Part shown: piece after piece, positions 1 through 8,365 of the stretch
Layout: each line of letters starts with the position of its first letter
Numbering within the stretch: position 1 is the stretch's first letter
Source of the DNA: Cyclobacteriaceae bacterium YHN15
GTDB lineage: Bacteria > Bacteroidota > Bacteroidia > Cytophagales > Cyclobacteriaceae
Direction: 5' to 3'
Length of the DNA stretch: 64,000 nucleotides
NCBI GenBank assembly: GCA_003797895.1
Contig: RKQB01000001.1
Coordinates: 861,559 to 925,558 of the forward strand
Translations under genes and position numbers: made by a program
The notes under the pieces: model-generated
What the model was told of the DNA's origin: nothing
The model's input: the letters and a program-made list of their open reading frames with translations, nothing else
The model's database searches: none

Positions 1-614
1 AGGTTATTTAGCACCGTACTGTTTTTCGGGTAGCGTGAATTGAGGGACCTCAGAATAGGAAGTGCTGCTTCCTCTGCTCCTGCCATGGTGAGAAAAGCTG
101 CATAGTTGTTCAGGTAGTCGGGGTTTTGTGGAGCAGATTGGACAGCATTTCCCAGAACCAAAATGGCATAATCCGGCATGCCAAACATCCAAAGCCCATT
201 GGCCAGATGGGCCTTTTCGCCAACATTGGGAGTGTTGGCCATCATTTCATTCGCAGAGGAGGTTCTAGCGGCACCTAGTTTAGCTGCAATTGAGCTATGG
301 ACATTTTTAAGGTAAGCCGGTAATTCGGCCTGATTCAGGGAGACCTTTTTTGCCATTAAGATTCTGGATTCATCCCTGGAGGGGATTTGCCATTTGGCTT
401 CATCGGAATCATCGAAGTCCCCGGACATCATGGACATATCCGGAAACTTGATGCCCATTTTTTTCACCATCTCTATTTCTTCAGGGTCTAATTCCTCCAT
501 CATGTTTTCAAGCTCAGTTTTATTGGTGGGTTTTTTCTGGGCTAAAACTTCATAAGGCCTGAGGAATAATACCCAAGACAAAAGCATCGTGGAGACTAAT
601 AAAAGGCACTTCAT
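1..614 (-). CDS. Secreted TPR-like protein, C-terminus beyond the window
   Basis: An open frame of about 204 codons starts at ATG 612-614 and runs off the left edge of the window, so the gene is partial. The first 26 residues form a signal peptide (MKCLLLVSTM..., ending VLAQ), so the protein is exported. Acidic and Met-rich residues follow. The last 80 visible residues (GEKAHLANGLWMFGMPDYA..., then NPDYLNNYAAFLTMAGAEEA) have the helix spacing of tetratricopeptide repeats. The function is unknown. Its promoter region carries a 21-bp site at 685-705 that recurs at the divergent two-component system near 2.6 kb, so the two may share control (inference). Confidence 0.7.
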   Translation of the reverse strand, partial: MKCLLLVSTMLLSWVLFLRPYEVLAQKKPTNKTELENMMEELDPEEIEMVKKMGIKFPDMSMMSGDFDDSDEAKWQIPSRDESRILMAKKVSLNQAELPAYLKNVHSSIAAKLGAARTSSANEMMANTPNVGEKAHLANGLWMFGMPDYAILVLGNAVQSAPQNPDYLNNYAAFLTMAGAEEAALPILRSLNSRYPKNSTVLNN

Positions 615-684
615 GGTTTCGGAAATTGGTTTGGGTTGAATAGTCATTTCGAAGGAAAGCTAGCCGATTTCAACACCATTCGAC

Positions 685-705
685 ATCCTGTAAAAAGGGG
701 ATATT
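685..705. promoter_or_regulatory. Putative operator copy 1 (ATCCTGTAAAAAGGGGATAT)
   Basis: A 21-bp site 71 bp upstream of the ATG at 614 matches 19 of 21 positions of the site at 2615-2635 and shares its left half with the one at 2648-2668. The left arm ATCCTGT is exact; the right arm is degenerate here (AGGGGAT instead of ACAGGAT). It is a candidate binding site for the NarL-type regulator encoded at 4686-5303. The link to that regulator rests only on proximity and repetition. Confidence 0.5.
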
Positions 706-865
706 TGATCTATAGGTAAAAGATTTGGTAGGGAAGGACGCAAAAAAAAACCGACCTCATTTACTGGGCCGGGGCTGGTTTGGATGGGAATACCTGTAAG
801 AGTTGGATATTTATTTCTGGTTTTTAGTACATTGTTACATTAAGCTTCGAAAAAATTTAAAACCC

Positions 866-1960
866 CTATTTCATTGTGACCTGCGATTGATCGGCAAGCA
901 GCGCTTTGAATTGATTAATATTTTCTTCAATAGCTTTCGAAATGGTGTTGTAAACATGCTCAAATACCGGATCACCATGACTGACGGTAAAGACAATGCA
1001 AAACATTTGTGGAGCAGACATTGGGAGTTTGGTATTGTAATAAGACAAATCAGGTTTGATTAGAATGTCGGAATATTGCTTTCCCATTTCCACAAAATCA
1101 GAAAGCGGGAAACCATCACCCCTGCTTTGAATAATAGCCGGTTTAGAAAGCTCCTCTTCTCCTAAGTTTTTCAGCATTTCATTGATTTTATCGATAGGTT
1201 CCTGAAAGAAACGATGAGTAGAAGCATTAACGTCAGCGTAATAGGCCTTTTCCTCTTCTGTTAAATTTCTGTCTTTGATGACCGCATAATTTTGGTCAGC
1301 TTCCTTGATCTTGGCGTTAAAAATTTCCTTCATGTTCGACAGGTATTCTTTTTTGGTGACATTTCTGTAAGGCAACTTATTGTCATAAGTAAAGAGCCAG
1401 GTGTATTTTTTAATTTTATCGTTATAATCAACATCCTCTTTAAAAAAATAATACCCACCTTTATTTTCGGGAATACTTCTAAACCTGAAAAACTGCTCTT
1501 CTCTATCGTCTGTAATTTCAGCTGCTTTTACCCAATGAAATTCGTTGAAATTTATATACAAGGAAGTTGGGGTGGAGACATCCACATAACTTTGTCCCGG
1601 TTTTTCCTTGTCGCATAGGTATCGTAGAAAATGGGATCCAAAGCCATAGGGATTGGCCACCCAGCCTTTGGCTACTGCTGGGTTATAGCCATAAATTCCC
1701 GACCAACTGACCTCGCAACCCATGGGTTCATAGTGCTCTTTGATAATATTGAATACTTTCGCTACTACTTCTTTTTCTTTGGCCAGATCGGCTGCTGATA
1801 CACCACTTGTTGAACCTTGAAGGCCAGGCTTCCAATCTCCTGGCATTTCGGCTAGTTCCTCCTGAGAGCAGTTTTGGGAAATGGCTTCCGGGCCCGTCAA
1901 GATCCAAAAGAGAAGCATGAAGAAGATGATTCGTTTATATTTATTGGATAGCATTTTCAT
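866..1960 (-). CDS. Secreted protein of unknown function
   Basis: This is a 364-residue protein with an N-terminal signal peptide (basic NKYKR, then a hydrophobic stretch, ending AISQ), so it is probably periplasmic or outer-membrane exposed. The mature part is rich in Tyr, Phe and charged residues, with a Cys just after the cleavage site and isolated Cys residues later. I recognise no domain. ATG 1958-1960 is used; an in-frame ATG two codons later is an alternative. It follows the gene starting at 2563 after only 42 bp on the same strand, so the two are probably one transcript controlled from the 2.56-2.72 kb divergent promoter region. Confidence 0.6.
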   Translation of the reverse strand: MKMLSNKYKRIIFFMLLFWILTGPEAISQNCSQEELAEMPGDWKPGLQGSTSGVSAADLAKEKEVVAKVFNIIKEHYEPMGCEVSWSGIYGYNPAVAKGWVANPYGFGSHFLRYLCDKEKPGQSYVDVSTPTSLYINFNEFHWVKAAEITDDREEQFFRFRSIPENKGGYYFFKEDVDYNDKIKKYTWLFTYDNKLPYRNVTKKEYLSNMKEIFNAKIKEADQNYAVIKDRNLTEEEKAYYADVNASTHRFFQEPIDKINEMLKNLGEEELSKPAIIQSRGDGFPLSDFVEMGKQYSDILIKPDLSYYNTKLPMSAPQMFCIVFTVSHGDPVFEHVYNTISKAIEENINQFKALLADQSQVTMK

Positions 1961-2002
1961 GGTAATAAGGCTTTAGAGAATTATTGGTAATACTTTATTG
2001 GT

Positions 2003-2563
2003 TTATAAGATAGGAGGCTTTTGGTTTATTAACGGATTTGAAATTGTATTCCGGCCAGGAGGCAATGGAGGTATATAGTCCGGAAAAACAATTGTAATAT
2101 TTGAACTTATTGTTTTTTGGGAGGGATTTAATTTGGGTCGCGAATCAGGAGGCCTATTGGATTTTGCCAGGTAAAGATTGGTTGCTTTTTCCTCTACCGA
2201 AAGGAAAGTGAAATAGGAGACTCCCTCCTTACTTACCCAGGCAAAATGATCATTTTCAAGTGGATTAATCTGAAAACCAGACGCTTCAAGCAATAGAACC
2301 AAGGAATCTGTAACAAAAGCCGATTCCGCCTTGGAAGGCAGGATATAGACTTCAGTTTCTGAAAGCTTGACATTAGGGTCCGAGACCTCAGCTTCCATAA
2401 AAGAGGTAGCTGCGGCTATAGAAAGAAAGCGCTTATCCTGCTTGCTGCCTTGGGGTAACTTTAAATTTAAAGCTTGGATTGAGGTAGTGGGTACGACATT
2501 CTTTTGTGCTATTGCTGAGCTGGCAATCAGGCAGATCCAGATTAGGGAAAATAAGGATTTCAT
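2003..2563 (-). CDS. Small secreted protein of unknown function
   Basis: This 186-residue protein begins with a clear signal peptide (MKSLFSLIWICLIASSAIAQ). The mature part is followed by a Pro-rich tail (PPLPPGRN... to KPPIL) typical of low-complexity ends of cell-envelope proteins. No known domain was recognised. It is the first gene of a two-gene minus-strand unit with the 364-residue protein downstream. It is divergent from the sensor kinase at 2725, and both share a 160-bp promoter region containing two copies of a palindromic site. Confidence 0.6.
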   Translation of the reverse strand: MKSLFSLIWICLIASSAIAQKNVVPTTSIQALNLKLPQGSKQDKRFLSIAAATSFMEAEVSDPNVKLSETEVYILPSKAESAFVTDSLVLLLEASGFQINPLENDHFAWVSKEGVSYFTFLSVEEKATNLYLAKSNRPPDSRPKLNPSQKTISSNITIVFPDYIPPLPPGRNTISNPLINQKPPIL

Positions 2564-2614
2564 AAATAGGGTTTATTTTTAATTGAAACTTACTCGGTTT
2601 TACTTCCTCTTGGA

Positions 2615-2668
2615 ATCCTGTAAAAACAGGATATTTTTTATTCCAATATCCTGTAAATAGGGGAGGTT
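2615..2668. promoter_or_regulatory. Putative operator pair between secreted-protein genes and kinase
   Basis: Two related sites begin exactly 33 bp apart, at 2615 and 2648, close to three helical turns. The first is a perfect inverted repeat, ATCCTGT-AAAA-ACAGGAT (2615-2632), followed by ATT. The second reads ATCCTGTAAATAGGGGAGG. They lie about 50 bp upstream of the minus-strand ATG at 2563 and about 57 bp upstream of the kinase ATG at 2725. A palindrome of this size in a divergent promoter beside a NarL/LuxR regulator gene fits a response-regulator operator (inference). Confidence 0.6.
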
Positions 2669-2724
2669 TATGGATTCAGTAAATTTCTTAATTTGTAGTG
2701 TCTATCTTCTCATCGTCTCGCTTC

Positions 2725-4689
2725 ATGAAAAAACTCCTGTTCATTATATTTATTTTTTCCCTAAGTCGTGACCTTATCGCTCAACAGCATTTGGCGGATA
2801 GTATTAGGCTGACGCTTCAACAAAATCTTCCTGATACTTCCAGAGCATACAATCTGATAATGCTTGCCATGTACACCGAACCATTGGATTTGGCGAAGGC
2901 ACACGAAATCTATAAGGAAGCAGTTTATTTTTCCTTGGAACGAAACCTGGAATACTATGCTGGACTTGCATTATTCTACGAATCGACTCCCTATGAACTC
3001 ACCGGGAAATATCAAAAGCAGAAAGAAAACCTGGATAGTGCAGCTTTATTTTTCCGACAATCTTCCCACCCCAAGGCGAAAAGAGAGGAAGCACGGGTGT
3101 TCGGAGGTTTGTCCAATTACTTCAGACAAGCCGATAAGCTGGATTCTGCGGTGGAAGCTTCGCTCACCTCAATCGCAATGCTCGAAGATTTGAAAGAATA
3201 TGCAAGGCTTTCGACCCATTGCGTGAATTTAGCCATGATATTTCAGCAGCTTAGTCTGCCCGAAAAACAGAAAGAATATGTGGACAAAGGCTTGGATTTT
3301 GCGAAAAAGGCCAACCATACCAGTAACCTGCTGCTTGGTTATTTGCAGCAGGCAAATTACTTCACGGAAATTCGCGATTTTCAGAAAGCGAAACTTTACG
3401 CTGATTCTGCCTCGGCCTATTACAGCGATAGTTATGATTTTACAAGGAAACAAAACTTTTTTTTGATAAAAGCTGCTGCATACCAGAATATCAGCGAATT
3501 CGACAGCGCCATCCATTATTTCGAGAAAGCATATGAAAATGGCAAAGCAGCGAATTCACGCTGGAATATGACCGAGCCCCTAATGCAGATCGGTTACATT
3601 AACTTTAAGCAGAAAAATTACCCCGAGGCGGAAAAGTATGTCAAAATGGGACTTGAGATTGCTGAAACTGATTCAGTGCTGGTTTTTATGAAAGAAGGCT
3701 ATGGCACACTTAGTGATATCTATGCCGCTAGCGGGAAATTTGAAGACGCATACACCTTTCTAACCCGCTACAATACCATCAAAGACAGCTTACAGAGTGA
3801 AGACAGGAAAAAATTTGCCCTAGATATCGAAAAAAAATATGAAACGGAGAAACAACGCAACCAAATCCTTCAACTCGAGGCTCAAAACGCCAACCAATCA
3901 GCTGAAAACCAAAAAAGAAAGCTAACCATCTGGATGCTGGTCATTTTGGCAGTGTCATTGGGAGCGATCATTCTCCTAATAATCCGAAAAAACCAGCACA
4001 AGCAACAGCTTCAACATCAGCGGATCAAGGAACTTGAAACCGAAAAGCAACTAGCTGCAACAGAAGCGGTGCTGAAAGGTGAAGAACAAGAGCGAAGCAG
4101 ACTGGCCAAAGACCTCCATGATGGATTGGGGGGGCTGCTATCCGGTATTAAATTTTCCTTTCAAACCATGAAAGGCAACCTGATTTTGACCCCAGAAAAT
4201 GCCCGGCTATTCGAAAGGAGCCTGGATATGTTGGACACCTCCATTATAGAAATGAGGAGAGTCGCTCACAACCTGATGCCTGAAAACCTGATTAAATTCG
4301 GGTTAGATGCTGCCTTGAGGGATTTTTGTGAAGACATCAACCAAAGCGAGGTGGTAGAACTTCGGTACATTTCCATTGGACTCAAAGGTGAGGAAATCGA
4401 GCAGACCACAGCGATTTCACTTTACCGGATCATTCAGGAACTGGTCAATAACATTTTGAAACATGCCGAGGCCAAAATGGCCTTGGTTCAACTGACCAAA
4501 AATGGAAATCTGATTTTGCTTGACGTAGAGGATGACGGAAAGGGATTTGAACATTCCAAAATGCTTCTCAGCAACGGGATTGGTTGGGCCAATATTAAAA
4601 GCCGAATGGAATACCTCAATGCGAAATTTACACTGGACTCTTCCCCGGGAAAGGGAAGTAGCATTCATATAGAAGTCGAATTATCATGA
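2725..4689 (+). CDS. TPR-containing sensor histidine kinase (NarX-like, HisKA_3)
   Basis: The protein has 654 residues from ATG 2725, which places Met directly before a KKLLFIIF signal-like helix; an upstream in-frame GTG at 2698 is less likely. Order: signal peptide, about 350 residues of tetratricopeptide repeats (periplasmic), a coiled-coil, one membrane helix (LTIWMLVILAVSLGAIILLI), then a cytoplasmic kinase. The dimerisation box AKDLHDGLGGLLSGIK carries the phospho-acceptor His (about residue 465). The ATPase domain has the N-box ELVNNILKHA and glycine motifs DDGKGF and GIGWANIKSR. This is the HPK7 class that phosphorylates LuxR-type regulators. Its stop codon overlaps the start of the regulator gene (ATGA), so the two are translationally coupled. 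The ligand is unknown. Confidence 0.93.
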   Translation: MKKLLFIIFIFSLSRDLIAQQHLADSIRLTLQQNLPDTSRAYNLIMLAMYTEPLDLAKAHEIYKEAVYFSLERNLEYYAGLALFYESTPYELTGKYQKQKENLDSAALFFRQSSHPKAKREEARVFGGLSNYFRQADKLDSAVEASLTSIAMLEDLKEYARLSTHCVNLAMIFQQLSLPEKQKEYVDKGLDFAKKANHTSNLLLGYLQQANYFTEIRDFQKAKLYADSASAYYSDSYDFTRKQNFFLIKAAAYQNISEFDSAIHYFEKAYENGKAANSRWNMTEPLMQIGYINFKQKNYPEAEKYVKMGLEIAETDSVLVFMKEGYGTLSDIYAASGKFEDAYTFLTRYNTIKDSLQSEDRKKFALDIEKKYETEKQRNQILQLEAQNANQSAENQKRKLTIWMLVILAVSLGAIILLIIRKNQHKQQLQHQRIKELETEKQLAATEAVLKGEEQERSRLAKDLHDGLGGLLSGIKFSFQTMKGNLILTPENARLFERSLDMLDTSIIEMRRVAHNLMPENLIKFGLDAALRDFCEDINQSEVVELRYISIGLKGEEIEQTTAISLYRIIQELVNNILKHAEAKMALVQLTKNGNLILLDVEDDGKGFEHSKMLLSNGIGWANIKSRMEYLNAKFTLDSSPGKGSSIHIEVELS

Positions 4690-5303
4690 AAACCAGACTT
4701 TTTATCGTGGACGACCATTACATGGTGATTGAAGGAATCAGGTCTCTTCTTCAGCAGGAGGAATCCATTGAGTGGATTGGGCATGCCACCAATGGAGAAT
4801 CCTGTCTGGCTTTTCTCGAAAAGAATGAACCTGAAGTAATCCTAATGGATATCAGTATGCCAGGTATTTCCGGTATTGAACTTTGTAAGATAGTGAAAAG
4901 CAAGTATCCCGGTGTCCGGATTTTAGGTCTTAGTACCTTCAATCAGCGAAGTTTTGTAGAAAAAATGATAGAAAGTGGAGCCAATGGATATGTCCTTAAA
5001 AATGCCAGTAAGGAAGAATTACTGAAGGCTATTGAGGCAGCCAAAACCTTTAAATCCTATCTGAGTTTTGAAGCCTCACAAGCTTTGAAAAGCAATTCGG
5101 AAAGAGAAGCACCTGTTTTAACCCGAAGGGAAAAAGAGGTGTTGGAACAAATAGCCGAAGGCCTCACCAATCAGGAGATTGCCGATAAATTATTTATCAG
5201 TGCAACCACAGTGGACACCCATCGCAAAAACCTGATGCTCAAATTTGAAGCAAAAAATGTGGCTGCGATGATCAATCTTGCCGGCAAAGGTGGATTTTTG
5301 TAG
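4686..5303 (+). CDS. Response regulator, NarL/LuxR family
   Basis: This 205-residue regulator has a receiver domain (IVDDHYMVIEG at the N-terminus, phospho-acceptor Asp about residue 55 in LMDISMPG, Lys in VLKNASKEEL) and a C-terminal LuxR-type helix-turn-helix (LTRREKEVLEQIAEGLTNQ, then DTHRKNLMLKF). It overlaps the kinase stop codon by 4 bp and is its cognate partner. Proteins of this family bind short inverted repeats, and the ATCCTGT/ACAGGAT sites at 685, 2615 and 2648 are the best local candidates. The regulon probably includes the three neighbouring secreted proteins. Confidence 0.93.
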   Translation: MKTRLFIVDDHYMVIEGIRSLLQQEESIEWIGHATNGESCLAFLEKNEPEVILMDISMPGISGIELCKIVKSKYPGVRILGLSTFNQRSFVEKMIESGANGYVLKNASKEELLKAIEAAKTFKSYLSFEASQALKSNSEREAPVLTRREKEVLEQIAEGLTNQEIADKLFISATTVDTHRKNLMLKFEAKNVAAMINLAGKGGFL

Positions 5304-5400
5304 GAAATCCACCTCTTATAATAGCCTTAAAAAACATGGCAAAATCCAAAAATTTAATGGTTGCTTTATCATTATAATTTTTTATTCTATACTTACTGCC

Positions 5401-6015
5401 ATGAATTTGAACCTTTTCGAACCAAGTACCAACCCAACCAAAAACCTACTCTCCAAAGATGGGATCGTCAATTATTATGGGAGAATTTTCAATGCCAAAG
5501 AAGCTGATTTTTACTATGAAGTTCTCCTGAATACTATAGAATGGAAAAATGACGAGGCGCACATTTTTGGGAAAAAGATCATCACCAAGCGAAAAGTGGC
5601 TTGGTATGGCGATAAGGAGTTTGAATATACTTACTCCAATGCAACCAAGACCGCCTTGCCTTGGACCAAGGAACTACTGGTGCTAAAAGAAGCCATGGAA
5701 AAAGAAACAGGGGAGACTTTCAATTCCTGCCTTCTGAATCTCTACCATACAGGGGACGAAGGCATGGCATGGCACAGCGACGGGGAAACAGACCTCAAAA
5801 AAGACGGCGCGATAGGTTCATTGAGTTTTGGGGCCGAGCGGAAATTTGCCTTCAAACACAAGCAAACCAAAGAAAAGGTCGAATTGCTATTGGAACACGG
5901 AAGCCTGCTCGTGATGGCAGGAAAAACCCAAACCTTTTGGCTGCACCGGCTACCGCCAACCAAGTTGGTTAAAAGACCAAGGGTCAACCTGACTTTCAGG
6001 ACAATCGTTGGCTAA
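5401..6015 (+). CDS. AlkB-like 2-oxoglutarate/Fe(II) dioxygenase (alkylated nucleic acid repair)
   Basis: The protein has 204 residues from ATG 5401, the usual length for short AlkB homologues; the frame is open upstream to 5278 but only with an unusual start. The iron ligands are visible as His125-x-Asp127 (GMAWHSDGE) and His182 (FWLHRLPP). The 2-oxoglutarate-binding arginines are Arg194 and Arg200 (RPRVNLTFR). The product should oxidatively remove alkyl groups from DNA or RNA bases in the cytoplasm. It follows the response regulator by about 100 bp on the same strand and is convergent with the GH127 gene, with only 23 bp between stop codons. Confidence 0.92.
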   Translation: MNLNLFEPSTNPTKNLLSKDGIVNYYGRIFNAKEADFYYEVLLNTIEWKNDEAHIFGKKIITKRKVAWYGDKEFEYTYSNATKTALPWTKELLVLKEAMEKETGETFNSCLLNLYHTGDEGMAWHSDGETDLKKDGAIGSLSFGAERKFAFKHKQTKEKVELLLEHGSLLVMAGKTQTFWLHRLPPTKLVKRPRVNLTFRTIVG

Positions 6016-6038
6016 CCACAAACCGATTATCCGGGTCT

Positions 6039-8156
6039 TCATTCCACTTTGACAACCGGAAATTCTGTAATTCTGAGCGTCGTACAGCCATAAGGAATTA
6101 GTGTAATCTTTCTTTGCCTTTGGGCAATTTCATTCAAGGACATACTTTTGGGCAGGTCCTCCGGGATTTGTGGCGCACTTTTGACTGTTTTCCATTCGGG
6201 AATGTGGACACCTTTCAATCTCAGCTCGATGGGGGCGTTTTCCTGATTCCAAGGATATTCCCCGTTCCATTCTCTCTCTATCAATTCCATATTCTCAGAA
6301 AGGTTGCAAAGGACACTTTCTTCCAATGCATAATTCCAATCACTCTTTGGAAACACTTCCCAAAACGCACGGAAGCGGTCTTTTCTGTCCTTTTGCCGGT
6401 TTTCCGATTCAACCTTTAAGCTGAAGACCAATGGTCCGCGTTCTATGGCCACCATTCCTTTGTACCAATTTGAGCTTTTAAGTTCCATGGGAAGGGTCAA
6501 AGTCACTTTGTCCCCGTTTTTCCAGATTCTTTTCAAAATGGCAATCTGATTGTTTGCTTCAAAATTTACCTGCTGCCCATTGATGTCGATTATTGGGTTT
6601 ATCGCCCAAGCCGGAATCCTCAAATGAAAGGGAAACTCGGCATCTTCTGAAAGCTCCAGTTCAAAATCAATAGTCTCCCGAAAGGGAAATCCCGTTGTCT
6701 CGACAACTTTCAGGTCGACGCCGTTGGCAACGGTCAATTCCACCGTACTTGGGGCATACAACAGCGCTGCGACGCCTCGGTTTGGAGTGGCATAAAACAG
6801 GTTCTGAACAAATTTTGGCCAGGACTGATGCATGTTGGTAGTGCAGCAAGGATATCCTGACAGTACCCCAAACACAAAGTCCGTCCCCTCGTGATTGGTT
6901 TTTTCATAGGATGTTTCCAGTTGATCGGTCAGTTCCACTTGGTTGGCTGCCTGGAAATATTGTCTGGTTTGGTAATCGTCGGATGCCTGTGTTGGAAGGG
7001 CATTGTATGTGATTTTTTCCAGTAAATCCGCAAATTCCATTTCTCCTGTAATTTTGAGGATGGTTTCCAATGAAAACATCTCCTCGGCAATCGAACACAA
7101 TTCCACACCCTGTACAGGGTTATTGCCATGCAGAGGTTCATCCCCTCCATACATTCCCGTAGGTTGCCCATGAAATTGCTTGAGGTCATTTAAGGCCTTC
7201 TTCACAGCGGGGAGGGCTAGGACATCTTTGCTTTTCTGGAAATAGACCAAAGGCTGTTTCAAGCCCTGGGCCACGTTGACGGTGTGCAGGCCAGGAACTT
7301 TCGACAGGGTTAATACGGCCATTTCTGTTGAATCGAAAGGAAAGCGCTTAAGTTTGTTGTAAAACCAAATATCCTCAAACTGGAATGGATTTTCGGCATT
7401 GGTGTATATCTTTTGCCAAGGAAAGGTTTGTTCCTGGATCAAATCCCCCAGTTCGACCAGAAACTCATCTCCTGTGATGTTGTACAACCAATACACCACC
7501 ATCAGGTTATCTCCTGCTCGGCGATTGGCCCAGAGAGAAAGGTGGTCCAAAGGCTTCTCGGGAAGCATTTTCAACTGGTATTGAAAGTATCTGGTTAAGG
7601 CAGTAATGACCCGCTCATCAACTGTCGCTTGATAGTATTGTTGCAGGACTTTTAGCATGACCATCTTGGGCCACCAATCCTCTCTTGGCCCTTTTTGTAA
7701 ACCCCTTTCCGGTTCAGGTTCAGTTTCAAATGGGATAGGTCCCAAATACCCTGATTCCGCCTGATTGGCAAGCGTCCATTCGATCCAAGGCTGGGCTTTG
7801 GCTTTTAAACGTTCATCATCCAGAATATATGCCAAGGGCAACAAGCCGTCAATCCAATATGGCCCCCGCTCCCAACCATCCCCATCTCCTCCCAACCAGC
7901 CATTCCGCGAACCGACCACTTCCGGATAGATCTCATCCAAATGTCCTGTCAATCCATTTGCCATCCTTTGAAGCTGATCTTCCAGCCAGCCATTTGCTTT
8001 GATACTTCCTAAGGGAAGTTCCAGATAGGGAGTGGGTTCCAAAGGTGCGCGGTTGACTAAGTAATGGGATGTTCTTATAGATTCAACGGAAGAATCATTA
8101 GATGAACAGGCGGATATAAAAACAGATATCGTTAGAAACAGTGATAATTTCTTCAT
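6039..8156 (-). CDS. GH127/DUF1680 family glycoside hydrolase lipoprotein
   Basis: The protein has 705 residues from ATG 8154-8156, which gives a lipoprotein signal (MKKLSLFLTISVFISAC, lipobox with Cys). The frame extends upstream to 8222 without a signal-like start. The fold is that of beta-L-arabinofuranosidases: a long (alpha/alpha)6 barrel with a Glu-Cys pair (GVELCSIAEEM) and the paired cysteines GYPCCTTNMHQ, which correspond to the zinc/nucleophile cysteines of family GH127. The probable role is hydrolysis of arabinofuranose-type linkages at the cell surface or periplasm. DUF1680 members include uncharacterised specificities, so the substrate is open. Confidence 0.85.
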   Translation of the reverse strand: MKKLSLFLTISVFISACSSNDSSVESIRTSHYLVNRAPLEPTPYLELPLGSIKANGWLEDQLQRMANGLTGHLDEIYPEVVGSRNGWLGGDGDGWERGPYWIDGLLPLAYILDDERLKAKAQPWIEWTLANQAESGYLGPIPFETEPEPERGLQKGPREDWWPKMVMLKVLQQYYQATVDERVITALTRYFQYQLKMLPEKPLDHLSLWANRRAGDNLMVVYWLYNITGDEFLVELGDLIQEQTFPWQKIYTNAENPFQFEDIWFYNKLKRFPFDSTEMAVLTLSKVPGLHTVNVAQGLKQPLVYFQKSKDVLALPAVKKALNDLKQFHGQPTGMYGGDEPLHGNNPVQGVELCSIAEEMFSLETILKITGEMEFADLLEKITYNALPTQASDDYQTRQYFQAANQVELTDQLETSYEKTNHEGTDFVFGVLSGYPCCTTNMHQSWPKFVQNLFYATPNRGVAALLYAPSTVELTVANGVDLKVVETTGFPFRETIDFELELSEDAEFPFHLRIPAWAINPIIDINGQQVNFEANNQIAILKRIWKNGDKVTLTLPMELKSSNWYKGMVAIERGPLVFSLKVESENRQKDRKDRFRAFWEVFPKSDWNYALEESVLCNLSENMELIEREWNGEYPWNQENAPIELRLKGVHIPEWKTVKSAPQIPEDLPKSMSLNEIAQRQRKITLIPYGCTTLRITEFPVVKVE

Positions 8157-8365
8157 AGCTTGACCGGTATTGTTTTGGGTAATCCAATTTAAATATTCTG
8201 ATCCGGAATCAAAGAAAACCAATGATTCAAATTGTTGCTTCTGATTTTGTTGGAGGATAGAAGGTAATTTTCCGGTTAGAAAGATTCTAAATCTTGTCCA
8301 TTAGTTGGAGCACTTTATTAATATAGTGTCCCAACCTAGGGGTAACACGAAAATCCAAAGTTTGC

